A stretch of DNA of 28,845 nucleotides from an uncultured Duganella sp. (GCA_946482335.1 CAMLRG010000061.1:1-28845); one strand, 5' to 3'. Shown: positions 1 through 8,480, counted from the first letter of the stretch. Notes: a model not told the origin generated them from the sequence alone. Numbers and translations: made by a program.

Positions 1-1136
1 CCGGCGCCCGGGTCGGTGAAGTAGAGGTCCAGCCAGCCGTCCGCCACGCCGGCGCCGATCGTGACCGGCCCGCCCCGCCCGTCCGGATAGGCGTGGCGCG
101 CGGCATTCATCAGCAGGTTGGACAGCACTTGCGAGAATTTCCCCGGCGGCAGGCGCGGGCGCAGCATCGGGTCGATCTCCAGCGCGACCTTGATGCCGGC
201 CTTGCGCAGTTCCGGGCTGTGCGCCGACACCACGCCCTGCACATAGTCGGCCAGCGCCAGCGTGCTGACGTGCTCGGTGCCCTGGTCGACCGCCAGCTGC
301 TTGAAGTTGCCGATCAAGTCCGCCGCGCGGTGCAGGTTTTGCTCGATCAGGGCGGCCGCATCGTTCAGGCGCGCGGCCAGGTTGACCAGGTCCGAGCGGC
401 TGACCTTGGGCGCCTCCAGAACCTGCACCAGCTGCGCCGTATAGCTGCTCATGGCCGACGCCGCCGTCAGCGCCACGCCCACCGGGGTATTCACTTCATG
501 CGCCACGCCGGCCACCAGCGAACCCAGGGCCGCCAGCTTTTCCTGCTCCACCAGGGTGGCCTGGGCCGCGCGCAAGGCTTCCGTGCGGCGTTCCACTTTC
601 TCTTCCAGGAGGTGCTCGCGGTCCTGGTGCTGCAATTCGGCCGCCGCGCGCGCGGTGAAGATCGATAACAGCGACAGCGCCAGCAAGCGCTTGTTCTCGT
701 CGATCGGCTTGGTATCGATGGCGGACAGGATGCCCAGCGTCTGCCCCTCGGCCCCAACCATCGGCATGCCCACATAGCTTTCCGCCTTCATGTCCACCAG
801 CAGGGTATCGAGCGGGTAGTCCTGCTGGATGCCGCTGCCGTGGAAGCACATGGTCTGGCAGGTCACATCCTGGCAAGGCGTGTGCTCCAGGCTGTACTCC
901 ATATTCGGCAGGAAGTCATCGCCGCCCCATACCGACAGCGTCCGGATCCCTTCCTTGCCGTCCGGCAGGGTGATCACGCGGCCGGCGATCACGTACGTCA
1001 CCTCCAGCGCCGCCGCCAGATCGCGCACCAGGACGCGGAAGAATTCGTCGCCGCGTGCGCGCGCGGTGGCATCGGTGATCGAGCGCAATGCCGCTTCGGC
1101 CAGGATGCGTGCGTCATTGGCGTCGAACAATTCCAT
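1..1136 (-). CDS. GAF-domain sensor histidine kinase (partial, C-terminus beyond the window)
   Basis: The frame is open from an ATG at 1136 to the window edge, giving about 378 residues without a stop. Residues about 20-165 look like a GAF-type sensor domain; a charged helix (EEKVERRTEALRAAQ) leads into the H-box GVAHEVNTPVG with phospho-accepting His213. Further on, NLLMNAARHAYPDG is the N-box of the HATPase domain; the G-boxes are lost at the edge. No membrane segment is visible, so it is probably a soluble kinase. The start follows AGGAG, which overlaps the TAG stop of the upstream response-regulator gene only 9 bp away, so the two are almost certainly co-transcribed and probably a cognate pair. 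The signal sensed by the GAF domain is unknown. The kinase call is firm; the pairing is inferred. Confidence 0.88.
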   Translation of the reverse strand, partial: MELFDANDARILAEAALRSITDATARARGDEFFRVLVRDLAAALEVTYVIAGRVITLPDGKEGIRTLSVWGGDDFLPNMEYSLEHTPCQDVTCQTMCFHGSGIQQDYPLDTLLVDMKAESYVGMPMVGAEGQTLGILSAIDTKPIDENKRLLALSLLSIFTARAAAELQHQDREHLLEEKVERRTEALRAAQATLVEQEKLAALGSLVAGVAHEVNTPVGVALTAASAMSSYTAQLVQVLEAPKVSRSDLVNLAARLNDAAALIEQNLHRAADLIGNFKQLAVDQGTEHVSTLALADYVQGVVSAHSPELRKAGIKVALEIDPMLRPRLPPGKFSQVLSNLLMNAARHAYPDGRGGPVTIGAGVADGWLDLYFTDPGA

Positions 1137-1145
1137 GGCAGGCTC

Positions 1146-2699
1146 CTATTGCGGTGGATGGCGCCGGTAAAGGTCTTGCAGGTAGTCCTGGTGCTGCAGC
1201 AGCAGGCTGGCCAGCGCCGGGTCGAAGCGGCTGCCGCTGCCCTCGCGCACTTCGTCCAGCGCATGCTCCAGGCTATGGGCCGGGCGATAGCAGCGCGGAC
1301 TCACCATGGCGTCGACGAAATCCGCCAGCGCCGTGATGCGCGCCGCCAGGCTGATCTTCGCGCCGTGCAAGCCTTGCGGATACCCGGCGCCGTCCCAGCG
1401 TTCATGATGCTCATGCGCGATGCGCGCCGCCAGCTGCAACACCGGCTGCCGGGAAGCGGACAGCATATGCCAGCCGATATCGCTGTGGCCCTGCATGCGG
1501 GCGCGCTGCTCGGCGTCCAGCGGACCTGGCTGGTTCAGGATCGCGTCGGGAATGCCGGCGTGGCCGATATCGTGCAGCGGCGCCGCCTGGCGCAACTGGC
1601 GCACGGCATTGGCCGGCATGTCGACCGCTTCGCCCAGCATGGCGGCAATTTCGCCGACACGCTCGACATGGCCGCCGGAGGCTGCGGAACGGCTTTCCAG
1701 CGCTTCGCCGAGGATGTGGATAATGGCTTCCTGCGTCGCCAGCGCTTCCTCACGCGCCAGCAGCCGTTCGTAAGTGATGGCGACGTTGGCCGCGAACAGG
1801 CCGAGCAACTCGCGCTCCTCGTCTGCCACCGGTTCGCCGAAGGACATGTAGAGCAAGCTCTCGTTGCCGTCGCGCGTGCGGTAATAGCAGGCGTAGTACA
1901 GCGGGCCGTAATGGTCGGCCTGCTCCGCCATGCAGCGCAGGAAAGCCGCACGCACCGGCGCCGGCAGATGCTCCAGCGTTTCCTCGGGCGCCAGCCCCGC
2001 ATAGGCCGTGGTCACCGCCAGCACTTGCAGGCGGCCCGGCTGGCGCGCGGCCGCATACGCGTTCAGGCGGCTGGCGCACACCCCTTCCGCCTGGCGCCCC
2101 AGCAGCGCCGAGGCCTGCTCCAGCACGGCGGAACAGAAGTGGCGCAAATTGTCCGAATCACAGACCTGGGTGATGGCGTCGATCGAGCGGCGCAAGCCGC
2201 TGCGGGCGCGCTCCAGGCGCATCAAGTCGCGATACGCCCGCAGGGCCGAGTAGAACACGGCGCTCAGCTTGGCATGCGTGAGCTCCGTCTTTTCGCGGTA
2301 ATCGTTGATATCGTAGGTTTTCAGCACCAGCGCCTGGGGCGCCTGGCCCGGCTGGCCGGTGCGCAGCACGATGCGCACGTCGCGGTCGCCCAGTTCCTCG
2401 CGGATGTAGTGCACCAGCTCCAGGCCGGCGTGTTCGGACTCCATCACGACATCAAGCAGGATCAGCGCAAACTCGCCGGCCCGCTGCAGGCGCGCCCGCG
2501 CCTCGGCGCCGGAATAGCAGTGCGAAAAGTGGACGCGGCGCCCGTCGAACTCAAAGTCCGACATCACCAGTTCGGTGACCTGGTGCACTGCTTGCTCGTC
2601 GTCAACGACCAGGATTTCCCAGGGTGGGAGCGACACGGCCGGGGCCGGCGCCTCATCATCGTCGAACAACATATCGTCATCCACCATGCCCAGCCCCAT
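1146..2699 (-). CDS. Response regulator with DUF3369 linker and HD-GYP domain
   Basis: 517 residues. An N-terminal receiver domain (about 27-150) has the acidic pair D33/D34, phospho-acceptor D83 (LLD) and K137. A middle region (about 155-310) resembles DUF3369, which commonly links receiver and HD-GYP domains. The C-terminal HD-GYP domain (about 325-510) has HD at 376-377, HEHHERWDGAGYP at 429-441 and a conserved-looking ARITALADFVDAM stretch. HD-GYP proteins usually hydrolyse cyclic di-GMP, so this is probably a phosphorylation-controlled phosphodiesterase partnered with the adjacent GAF kinase. Oddity: the usual HDIGK motif reads HDIGH here (His380 replaces Lys), so catalytic competence is not assured. 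A second Met at residue 5 is an alternative start; no strong ribosome-binding site precedes either. Confidence 0.9.
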   Translation of the reverse strand: MGLGMVDDDMLFDDDEAPAPAVSLPPWEILVVDDEQAVHQVTELVMSDFEFDGRRVHFSHCYSGAEARARLQRAGEFALILLDVVMESEHAGLELVHYIREELGDRDVRIVLRTGQPGQAPQALVLKTYDINDYREKTELTHAKLSAVFYSALRAYRDLMRLERARSGLRRSIDAITQVCDSDNLRHFCSAVLEQASALLGRQAEGVCASRLNAYAAARQPGRLQVLAVTTAYAGLAPEETLEHLPAPVRAAFLRCMAEQADHYGPLYYACYYRTRDGNESLLYMSFGEPVADEERELLGLFAANVAITYERLLAREEALATQEAIIHILGEALESRSAASGGHVERVGEIAAMLGEAVDMPANAVRQLRQAAPLHDIGHAGIPDAILNQPGPLDAEQRARMQGHSDIGWHMLSASRQPVLQLAARIAHEHHERWDGAGYPQGLHGAKISLAARITALADFVDAMVSPRCYRPAHSLEHALDEVREGSGSRFDPALASLLLQHQDYLQDLYRRHPPQ

Positions 2700-2718
2700 G
2701 AGAGGTTGTTTATTGTAA

Positions 2719-2724
2719 ATTATA
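2719..2724 (-). promoter_or_regulatory. Candidate -10 box (TATAAT) before the HD-GYP regulator
   Basis: Read on the minus strand, the 30 bp gap after corA contains a perfect TATAAT about 20 bp before the regulator's ATG. No convincing -35 hexamer lies 16-18 bp upstream, so this may be chance. If real, it would separate regulator transcription from corA. Confidence 0.3.
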
Positions 2725-2729
2725 TACCG

Positions 2730-3695
2730 CTACAGCCAACCTGCCTTCCTAAACCGTCGATACAAAGCCCCGCAAACAACAGCCATCAGCGCCAGGGCGG
2801 CCGGGTAGCCGAAACGCCAATCGAGCTCCGGCATGTGCTTGAAATTCATGCCCCACAACCCGGCAAAAGCGGTCAGCACCGCAAAGATTGCGGCCCAGGC
2901 CGCCAGCCGCTTGTTGACCTCGCCATCCTCCAGCGCCACCATCGATAGGTTGACCTGGATCGCGGTGCCGATGGTTTCGCGCATGGTGTCGAGGGCCGCG
3001 TTGATGCGCAGCAAGTGGTCGTGGACGTCGCGGAAATATTCCTGGGTATTGCGGCACACCGCGGGCACGCGGCCGCCGTGTAGCTTGCCGATGGCATCGA
3101 GCAGCGGGGCGACCGTATGGCGCACGCTCATCACCTTGCGCTTCAGCTCGTACAGGCGTTCGATATTGTCCTGTTGCGAGCCGCGGATGAAGATGCGTTC
3201 CTCGATCTTTTCCAGCTCGAATTCCAGGCTGTCGACAATTGGGAAGTAGCGGTCGACCACCGCGTCCATCAAGGCGTACAGCACGAAACCGGCGCCTTGC
3301 TGCAGCAAGTGCGGTTCGCGTTCGGCGCGCGCGCGCACGCCGAGGAAATCCTGGGTGGAGTTGGAACGGTTGGACAGCACGTAGTTGGGGCCGACGAAGA
3401 TGTCGACTTCGCCCAGCTGCAGCTCGCCTTCGCGCAGCTCGAGCATCTTCACCACGACGAACAGCGAGTCGCCGTATTCTTCGATCTTGGGGCGCTGCTG
3501 GCCCCGGCCGGCGTCTTCCACCGCCAGTTCGTGCAGGCCGAACTCCTCCTGCATCACGGCCAGTTCGGCCGGCGTGGCATCGCGCAGGGCGACCCAGACA
3601 AAGGCGTCGTTGCGCGCCACGTAATCGCTGATATCCGCCACCGGGATATCGGCCAGCTTGCGCCCATCCTGGTAGGCGACGCAGTTGATCAGCAT
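2730..3695 (-). CDS. corA: CorA-family magnesium/cobalt transporter
   Basis: 321 residues, the normal CorA length. A long acidic and helical cytoplasmic domain (1-260) is followed by a first membrane helix (about 264-282) ending in the signature GMN at 282-284 within GMNFKHMPEL, and a second helix (about 295-312) with a basic tail (RRFRKAGWL). In this family the GMN loop forms the selectivity entrance of a pentameric Mg2+ channel in the inner membrane. The start at 3695 is supported by GGAG seven bases upstream. A double-hairpin intergenic repeat separates it from ntrC, which lies upstream and is read in the same direction; the HD-GYP regulator follows 30 bp downstream. No Mg-responsive leader is evident in the short 5' region. 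Confidence 0.95.
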   Translation of the reverse strand: MLINCVAYQDGRKLADIPVADISDYVARNDAFVWVALRDATPAELAVMQEEFGLHELAVEDAGRGQQRPKIEEYGDSLFVVVKMLELREGELQLGEVDIFVGPNYVLSNRSNSTQDFLGVRARAEREPHLLQQGAGFVLYALMDAVVDRYFPIVDSLEFELEKIEERIFIRGSQQDNIERLYELKRKVMSVRHTVAPLLDAIGKLHGGRVPAVCRNTQEYFRDVHDHLLRINAALDTMRETIGTAIQVNLSMVALEDGEVNKRLAAWAAIFAVLTAFAGLWGMNFKHMPELDWRFGYPAALALMAVVCGALYRRFRKAGWL

Positions 3696-3733
3696 GCAGG
3701 CTCCTTTGGTTGATAAGCCCGCAGCATAGCTTA

Positions 3734-3835
3734 AAACCGGTAGATCGGTGTCAGGCCCGCAGGGTCTGACACCGGCCGGCGGCCGCCGCGTACCGGTGCC
3801 TGACCCTGCGGGTCAGGCACCCGGCTTGCCGGTTT
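3734..3835. repeat. Intergenic double-hairpin element, copy 1
   Basis: Bordered by AAACCGG (3734-3740) and its inverse CCGGTTT (3829-3835). Inside are two hairpins: 3747-3773 (arms GGTGTCAGGCCC / GGGTCTGACACC, one G-T wobble) and 3795-3821 (perfect 12-bp arms GGTGCCTGACCC / GGGTCAGGCACC, loop TGC). The right border shares a base with the TGA stop of ntrC. The same design recurs at 9095-9175, 13052-13157 and, degenerate, at 26976-27014. It may act as a bidirectional terminator or mRNA 3'-end stabiliser, but there is no T-run. Confidence 0.88.
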
Positions 3836-5325
3836 CAGTCGTCCTTCGCCCCATCGATCCCCAGCTCCGCAATCTTGCGCGTAATCGTATTGCGCCCGAT
3901 CCCCAAGCGGATCGCCGCATCGTTCTTGCGCCCATGGGTGTACTTGAGCGCCGTGCGGATCAAGGCCGACTCGAACTGTCGTCCCAGCACGTCCATCACA
4001 TCCTGCTGGCCGCTGCTCAGCATCCCCGCCGCCTGCAACTCGAGCAAGCTTAGCCACCCATCCGGCGCGGCGGCCGCCGCCGGCGGCGTTGGCGCCAACG
4101 GCTGCACCGTGCCATGGTGCTGCGGCATCGCCACTTCGGCCGCGCTGGCGGCAGCTGCACCATTCCCGCCCTGCCCCTGCGTCAATTCCAGCGGCAAGTC
4201 CTTCACTTCCACCGTCTGCCCCGGCGCCATCACCGTGATCCAGTTGCACAGGTTTTCCAGTTGCCGCACATTGCCCGGCAACTCCAGCTGCTGCAGGAAG
4301 GCCAAGGTCGCATCGCTCATGCGCTTGGCTTCCACCCCCAGCTGGCGCGCGCTTTGCACCAGGAAGTGGCGCACCAGGATGGGGATATCTTCGCGCCGCT
4401 CCCTCAAACTGGGCAGGCGCAGGCGGATCACGTTCAAGCGGTGGTACAAGTCTTCGCGGAACAAGCCATCGCGCACGCGCTGTTCCAGGTTCTGGTGCGT
4501 CGCCGTAATCACGCGCACGTTCGCCTTCAGCGGCGAGTGGCCGCCGACGCGGTAGAAGTGGCCATCGGACAGCACGCGCAGCAAGCGCGTCTGCAAATCG
4601 AACGGCATGTCGCCGATCTCGTCCATGAACAGCGTACCGCCTTCCGCCTGTTCGAAGCGGCCGCGGCGCGTGGTTTGCGCGCCGGTGAACGCGCCGCGCT
4701 CGTGGCCGAACAGTTCCGATTCCAGCAAGTCCTTCGGGATCGCGGCGGTATTGATGGCGATGAAGGGCTGGTCGGCGCGCGGGCTGTGCTTGTGCAGCGC
4801 GCGCGCCACCAATTCCTTGCCGGTGCCCGATTCGCCGGTGATCAGCACCGTCACATTCGATTGCGACAAACGCCCGATGGCGCGGAACACTTCCTGCATG
4901 GCGGGCGCCTGGCCCAGGATTTCCGGCGTATCGGCCGGCCCCGATTCGATGCTCGATTCGCGCAAGCTTTCGTCCAGCGCACGGCGGATCAGTTCCACCG
5001 CCTTGTCGATGTCGAAGGGCTTGGCCAGGTATTCGAAGGCCCCCCCCTGGAAGGCCGCCACGGCCGAATCCAGGTCGGAGAAGGCGGTAATGATGATCAC
5101 CGGCAGGCCGGGATGGCGCTGCTTGACCAGCGCCAGCAGATCCAGGCCGGAATCGCCCGGCATGCGGATGTCCGATACCAGCACTTGCGGTGTCTCATGC
5201 TCCAGCGCGGCGACCGCGTCGCGCGCATTGGCAAAACTGCGCGTGGCGAGGTTCTCACGCGCCAAGGCTTTCTCAAGAACCCAGCGGATCGATTCGTCGT
5301 CGTCAACTATCCAGATTGGTTTCAT
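3835..5325 (-). CDS. ntrC: Nitrogen regulation response regulator NtrC (NR(I))
   Basis: 496 residues. The receiver domain (1-120) has D9/D10 and phospho-acceptor D52 (SDIRMPG). A sigma-54-interacting AAA+ domain (about 135-370) has Walker A GESGTGKE at 164-171, the sigma-54 contact loop GAFTGA at 211-216 and Walker B LFMDEIGD at 232-239. A proline/alanine-rich linker (about 385-425) leads to a Fis-type helix-turn-helix at about 463-487 (GRKNDAAIRLGIGRNTITRK). It activates sigma-54 promoters under nitrogen limitation after phosphorylation by NtrB. The start lies 9 bp after the ntrB stop. Candidate binding sites lie in front of glnA (8529-8612). The stop TGA merges into the AAACCGG border of the downstream repeat. 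Identification rests on domain order plus linkage to ntrB and glnA. Confidence 0.96.
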   Translation of the reverse strand: MKPIWIVDDDESIRWVLEKALARENLATRSFANARDAVAALEHETPQVLVSDIRMPGDSGLDLLALVKQRHPGLPVIIITAFSDLDSAVAAFQGGAFEYLAKPFDIDKAVELIRRALDESLRESSIESGPADTPEILGQAPAMQEVFRAIGRLSQSNVTVLITGESGTGKELVARALHKHSPRADQPFIAINTAAIPKDLLESELFGHERGAFTGAQTTRRGRFEQAEGGTLFMDEIGDMPFDLQTRLLRVLSDGHFYRVGGHSPLKANVRVITATHQNLEQRVRDGLFREDLYHRLNVIRLRLPSLRERREDIPILVRHFLVQSARQLGVEAKRMSDATLAFLQQLELPGNVRQLENLCNWITVMAPGQTVEVKDLPLELTQGQGGNGAAAASAAEVAMPQHHGTVQPLAPTPPAAAAAPDGWLSLLELQAAGMLSSGQQDVMDVLGRQFESALIRTALKYTHGRKNDAAIRLGIGRNTITRKIAELGIDGAKDD

Positions 5326-5334
5326 GTATTCCGA

Positions 5335-6426
5335 TCAAGGCAAAGGCAATAAGATTCTGAAGTCCGTCTGGCCAGGCCTGCTTTCGCATTCGATGACGCC
5401 CATGTGCTGTTGCACGAAGGTTTGCGCCAGCGTCAGTCCCAGGCCGCTGCCGCCATCCCGGCCCGACACCAGCGGGTAGAAAATGCGGTCGCGGATCTGG
5501 GGCGGGATGCCCGGTCCGTTATCGATGATATGCAAATCTAATGCCAGCTGATACCGCACCTTCGCCAGGGTCATCTGGCGCGCCACCCGCGTCCTGAAAA
5601 TGATCTCGGCATCGCCCTGGTCGATGCGCGCCGCCAGCGCTTGCGCGGCATTGTGCGCGATGTTGAGCACGGTCTGGATCAACTGCTCCTTGTCGCCGCG
5701 GAACTCCGGCAGCGATGCGTCGTAATCGCGGTGGATGGTCAGCCCGACCGGGAACTCGGCCAGGATCAGGCTGCGCACCCGCTCCAGCACTTCATGGATG
5801 TTCACGTCGCCCACGATATGCGGCCGGCGGTGCGGCGCCAGCAAGCGGTCCACCAGGGTTTGCAGGCGGTCCGCTTCCTTGATGATGACCTGGGTGTATT
5901 CACGCAGCTGGGTCAGGTGCAGCGGCGGCAATTCCATTTCCAGCAATTGCGCCGCGCCGCGGATGCCGCCCAGCGGGTTCTTGATTTCATGGGCCAGGTT
6001 GCGGATCAGCTCCTTGTTGACCTGGCTCTGGTCCAGCAGGCGCTCTTCGCGGTCCTGCTTCATTTGCTGCACGATTTCGCGCAACTCGATCAGCACCGTG
6101 CCGTCCGGCTCGTCCAGCGCACTGGCGATGATGTGCACGTGCAGCGCTTCGCGCCCGGCCCGCTCCAGCACCAGCTCTTGCCGCACGTCCGAGAACTTGT
6201 GGTCGCGCGCTTGCGCGATGATGTTTTCCAGTTCCAGCGGCGCGGCGAACAGGCCGCCCAGCGGCTGGCGCGACAAGGCCTTCAGCGACGATTCCAGCAT
6301 GTTCTCGCCGGCCGCGTTGACGAAGAGGATATGGCCGCCGTCATCGACGAGGACGACGGCCGATGCCAGCAGGTCCAGCCCTGCCAGTGCAGCGGGCCGG
6401 ATGCGGGCAGTGCTGTCTGGGATCAT
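5335..6426 (-). CDS. ntrB: Nitrogen regulation sensor kinase NtrB (NR(II))
   Basis: 363 residues, typical for NtrB. The N-terminal PAS-like domain (about 12-115) is followed by the H-box NLAHEIKNPLGGIRGAAQ with phospho-accepting His146, N-box NIAHNAAQAL (255-264), DNGPGIP (302-308) and GSGLGL (326-331). There are no membrane segments, so it is a soluble kinase; family members respond to PII and phosphorylate NtrC. The ATG at 6426 overlaps the TGA of the preceding DUF4124 gene (ATGA), suggesting translational coupling. ntrC follows 9 bp downstream. A hairpin terminator after glnA lies upstream of the DUF4124 gene, so ntrBC is transcribed either from its own promoter or by read-through. Confidence 0.96.
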   Translation of the reverse strand: MIPDSTARIRPAALAGLDLLASAVVLVDDGGHILFVNAAGENMLESSLKALSRQPLGGLFAAPLELENIIAQARDHKFSDVRQELVLERAGREALHVHIIASALDEPDGTVLIELREIVQQMKQDREERLLDQSQVNKELIRNLAHEIKNPLGGIRGAAQLLEMELPPLHLTQLREYTQVIIKEADRLQTLVDRLLAPHRRPHIVGDVNIHEVLERVRSLILAEFPVGLTIHRDYDASLPEFRGDKEQLIQTVLNIAHNAAQALAARIDQGDAEIIFRTRVARQMTLAKVRYQLALDLHIIDNGPGIPPQIRDRIFYPLVSGRDGGSGLGLTLAQTFVQQHMGVIECESRPGQTDFRILLPLP

Positions 6427-6908
6427 TTGATGTTGGCAAGCTCGCGCTTCAGCGCTTCCACGTTTTGTTCCGCGCGCGCGATGCTGTCCTTCAGGCCAGC
6501 CACGCGCTCCTGGTATTTGGCGGCATTGCGCTCGTCGGCACGGCGTTCGGGCTCGCCGTTGTTGAATTCCTTGCGCAATTCCGCCAGCTTACGGTTTTCG
6601 GTGTTGAGCTCGTCGGTCAGGATGGCGCGGCGGTCCGCGTCGCGGGCCTTTTGCTCGGCGCTGTCCACGCGCGGGAAATTGCCCGGTGCGACCGCGGGTG
6701 CCGGCGCGCTGCGGCGTGCCGTGCTGCGGGCCGGCGCGGGAATCGCGGCGCCTGGCAGGTCCAGCGGCTTGCAATGCGGCCCCTTGCGGCTATCGGTCAA
6801 CTCCTTGCGGCCTTCGGCATTTACGCAGAGATAAATTTGCTGCGCCTGCGCTGCGCCACTCACGGCCAGCATTGCCAGCCCTTGCAGTACGAGAGTGCGA
6901 GTGTTCAT
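6423..6908 (-). CDS. Exported DUF4124-type protein with C-terminal coiled coil
   Basis: 161 residues from the ATG at 6908, chosen because it gives a clean signal peptide (MNTRTLVLQGLAMLAV, cleavage near AQA/QQ); an in-frame Met six codons earlier is less plausible. After cleavage, QIYLCVNAEGRKELTDSRKG with a later Cys matches the DUF4124 pattern (a short domain with W/Y-x-C and 'TDxP'-like strands). A low-complexity Ala/Pro stretch follows, then a long charged coiled coil (about 85-160, AEQKARDADRRAILTDELN onward). Predicted periplasmic; function unknown. It sits between glnA and ntrB and overlaps the ntrB start by 4 bp, which ties its expression to the nitrogen regulators without showing a role in them. 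Confidence 0.82.
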   Translation of the reverse strand: MNTRTLVLQGLAMLAVSGAAQAQQIYLCVNAEGRKELTDSRKGPHCKPLDLPGAAIPAPARSTARRSAPAPAVAPGNFPRVDSAEQKARDADRRAILTDELNTENRKLAELRKEFNNGEPERRADERNAAKYQERVAGLKDSIARAEQNVEALKRELANIK

Positions 6909-6929
6909 GCCCCGACTATACAACATCCG

Positions 6930-6969
6930 AAAAAAAACGCGAGGGAAGCGCCGCTTACCTCGCGTTTTT
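6930..6969 (-). terminator. Rho-independent terminator downstream of glnA
   Basis: Arms AACGCGAGG (6936-6944) and CCTCGCGTT (6958-6966) are flanked by an A-run on the left and T-run on the right. Read on the minus strand the hairpin ends in a long T-run, so it can terminate glnA transcripts. The A/T symmetry also permits termination in the other direction. Confidence 0.85.
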
Positions 6970-6973
6970 GCTT

Positions 6974-6993
6974 GACTGGCAATCTTGCCAGTC
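6974..6993 (-). terminator. Perfect 9-bp hairpin just after glnA
   Basis: GACTGGCAA - TC - TTGCCAGTC is a perfect inverted repeat six bases after the glnA stop and directly before the T-run terminator. It may protect the 3' end or act in tandem with that terminator. It has no T-run of its own. Confidence 0.6.
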
Positions 6994-6999
6994 CCCCGA

Positions 7000-8415
7000 T
7001 TACAGGGAGTAGTACATGTCGAACTCGACCGGGTGGGTGGTCATGCGCATGCGGGTGACTTCGGTCATCTTCAGTTCGATGTAGGCATCGATCATCGAAT
7101 CGGTGAACACGCCGCCGCGGGTCAGGAACTCACGGTCTTTGTTCAGGTGATCCAGGGCTTCTTCCAGCGATGCGCAGACGGTTGGGATCAGTGCATCTTC
7201 TTCCGGCGGCAGGTGGTACAGGTCTTTGGACGCTGCTTCGCCTGGATGGATCTTGTTCTGCACGCCGTCCAGGCCGGCCATCATCAGCGCCGCGAAGCAC
7301 AGGTATGGGTTGGCCAGCGGGTCCGGGAAGCGGGTTTCGATACGGCGGCCCTTAGGATTGGCCACGTGCGGGATACGGATCGAAGCCGAACGGTTGCGTG
7401 CGGAGTAAGCCAGTTTCACTGGTGCTTCGTAGCCTGGCACCAGGCGCTTGTAGGAGTTGGTGCCTGGGTTGGTGATCGCGTTCAGTGCCTTGGCGTGCTT
7501 GATGATGCCGCCGATGTAGAACAGGGCGAACTCGGACAGGCCGGCGTAGCCGTTGCCTGCGAACAGGTTCTTGCCGTCCTTCCAGATCGACTGGTGCACG
7601 TGCATGCCGGAACCATTGTCGCCAACGATAGGCTTAGGCATGAAGGTGGCGGTCTTGCCGTAGGAGTGGGCCACGTTCCAGACGATGTACTTCAGGTTCT
7701 GGGTCCAGTCGGCGCGCTCGACCAGGGTCGAGAACTTGGTGCCGATTTCGTTCTGGCCGGCGCCGGCCACTTCGTGGTGGTGCACTTCGACCGGGATGCC
7801 CATCTGTTCCAGGATCAGGCACATTTCGGAGCGCATGTCCTGGAAGGAATCGACTGGAGGCACTGGGAAGTAGCCGCCCTTCACTGCTGGGCGGTGGCCC
7901 GAGTTGCCGCCTTCGATGTCCTTGTCGGTCGACCAGGAAGCTTCGTCGGAGTCGATCTTGACCATCGCGCCGGACATGTCGATCTTCCACTTCACGGAGT
8001 CGAAGATGAAGAATTCCGGCTCCGGGCCGAAGTAGGCGGTGTCGCCCAGGCCGGAGGACTTCAGGTAGGCTTCCGCGCGCTTGGCGATGGAGCGCGGGTC
8101 ACGGTCGTAACCCTTGCCGTCCGACGGTTCGATCACGTCGCACTGCATGAACAGGGTGGTTTCTTCCATGAACGGGTCGATATTGGCAGTCGCCGGGTCC
8201 GGCAGCAGGATCATGTCCGAAGCTTCGATACCCTTCCAGCCGGCGATCGACGAACCGTCGAAGGCGTGGCCCGACTCAAATTTGTCCATGTCGAAAGCGG
8301 ACACAGGCACGGTCACGTGCTGTTCCTTGCCACGGGTATCGGCGAAACGGAAGTCAACAAACTTGACTTCGTGATCTGCTACCATCTTCAGAACGTCTGC
8401 GGCGGTCATTGCCAT
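7000..8415 (-). CDS. glnA: Glutamine synthetase, type I
   Basis: 471 residues, standard for the dodecameric type I enzyme, which makes glutamine from glutamate, ammonia and ATP in the cytoplasm. Visible signatures are FDGSSIAGW (52-60), EPEFFIFD (132-139), the ATP-binding region [16 protein letters not shown] (261-276), the [17 protein letters not shown] flap region (316-332) and NRSASIRIP (341-349). Tyr400 in [10 protein letters not shown] is the site adenylylated by GlnE in this subtype, so post-translational control is expected. The start at 8415 has TAGGAG seven bases upstream. Transcription is predicted from a sigma-54 promoter at 8481-8498 with upstream NtrC palindromes; a terminator-like hairpin lies in the leader. 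Two hairpins follow the stop. Confidence 0.98.
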   Translation of the reverse strand: MAMTAADVLKMVADHEVKFVDFRFADTRGKEQHVTVPVSAFDMDKFESGHAFDGSSIAGWKGIEASDMILLPDPATANIDPFMEETTLFMQCDVIEPSDGKGYDRDPRSIAKRAEAYLKSSGLGDTAYFGPEPEFFIFDSVKWKIDMSGAMVKIDSDEASWSTDKDIEGGNSGHRPAVKGGYFPVPPVDSFQDMRSEMCLILEQMGIPVEVHHHEVAGAGQNEIGTKFSTLVERADWTQNLKYIVWNVAHSYGKTATFMPKPIVGDNGSGMHVHQSIWKDGKNLFAGNGYAGLSEFALFYIGGIIKHAKALNAITNPGTNSYKRLVPGYEAPVKLAYSARNRSASIRIPHVANPKGRRIETRFPDPLANPYLCFAALMMAGLDGVQNKIHPGEAASKDLYHLPPEEDALIPTVCASLEEALDHLNKDREFLTRGGVFTDSMIDAYIELKMTEVTRMRMTTHPVEFDMYYSL

Positions 8416-8432
8416 TGCATATCTCCTAAGTG

Positions 8433-8459
8433 AAAAAAGCGCCGCAACCTCTTGGGCGC
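8433..8459 (-). promoter_or_regulatory. Terminator-like hairpin in the glnA leader
   Basis: On the minus strand GCGCC (8459-8455) pairs with GGCGC (8443-8439), followed at once by six T (8438-8433). An alternative pairing GCCGC/GCGGC overlaps it. It lies between the predicted sigma-54 start point (near 8471) and the glnA ribosome-binding site. The stem is short, so a role in attenuation is only a possibility. Confidence 0.4.
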
Positions 8460-8480
8460 GGCCAACGCTGATGGTACATT

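Noticed and set aside
840..2948. 702-codon open frame on the plus strand opposite the HD-GYP regulator and kinase
   Set aside because: It is antisense to two well-supported genes, has a composition rich in Arg, Gln, His and Val typical of GC-skewed shadow frames, and shows no domain.
3747..3821. Possible CRISPR-like repeat pair
   Set aside because: The two units are palindromes flanked by a larger inverted border and differ in sequence; no regular spacers or cas genes.
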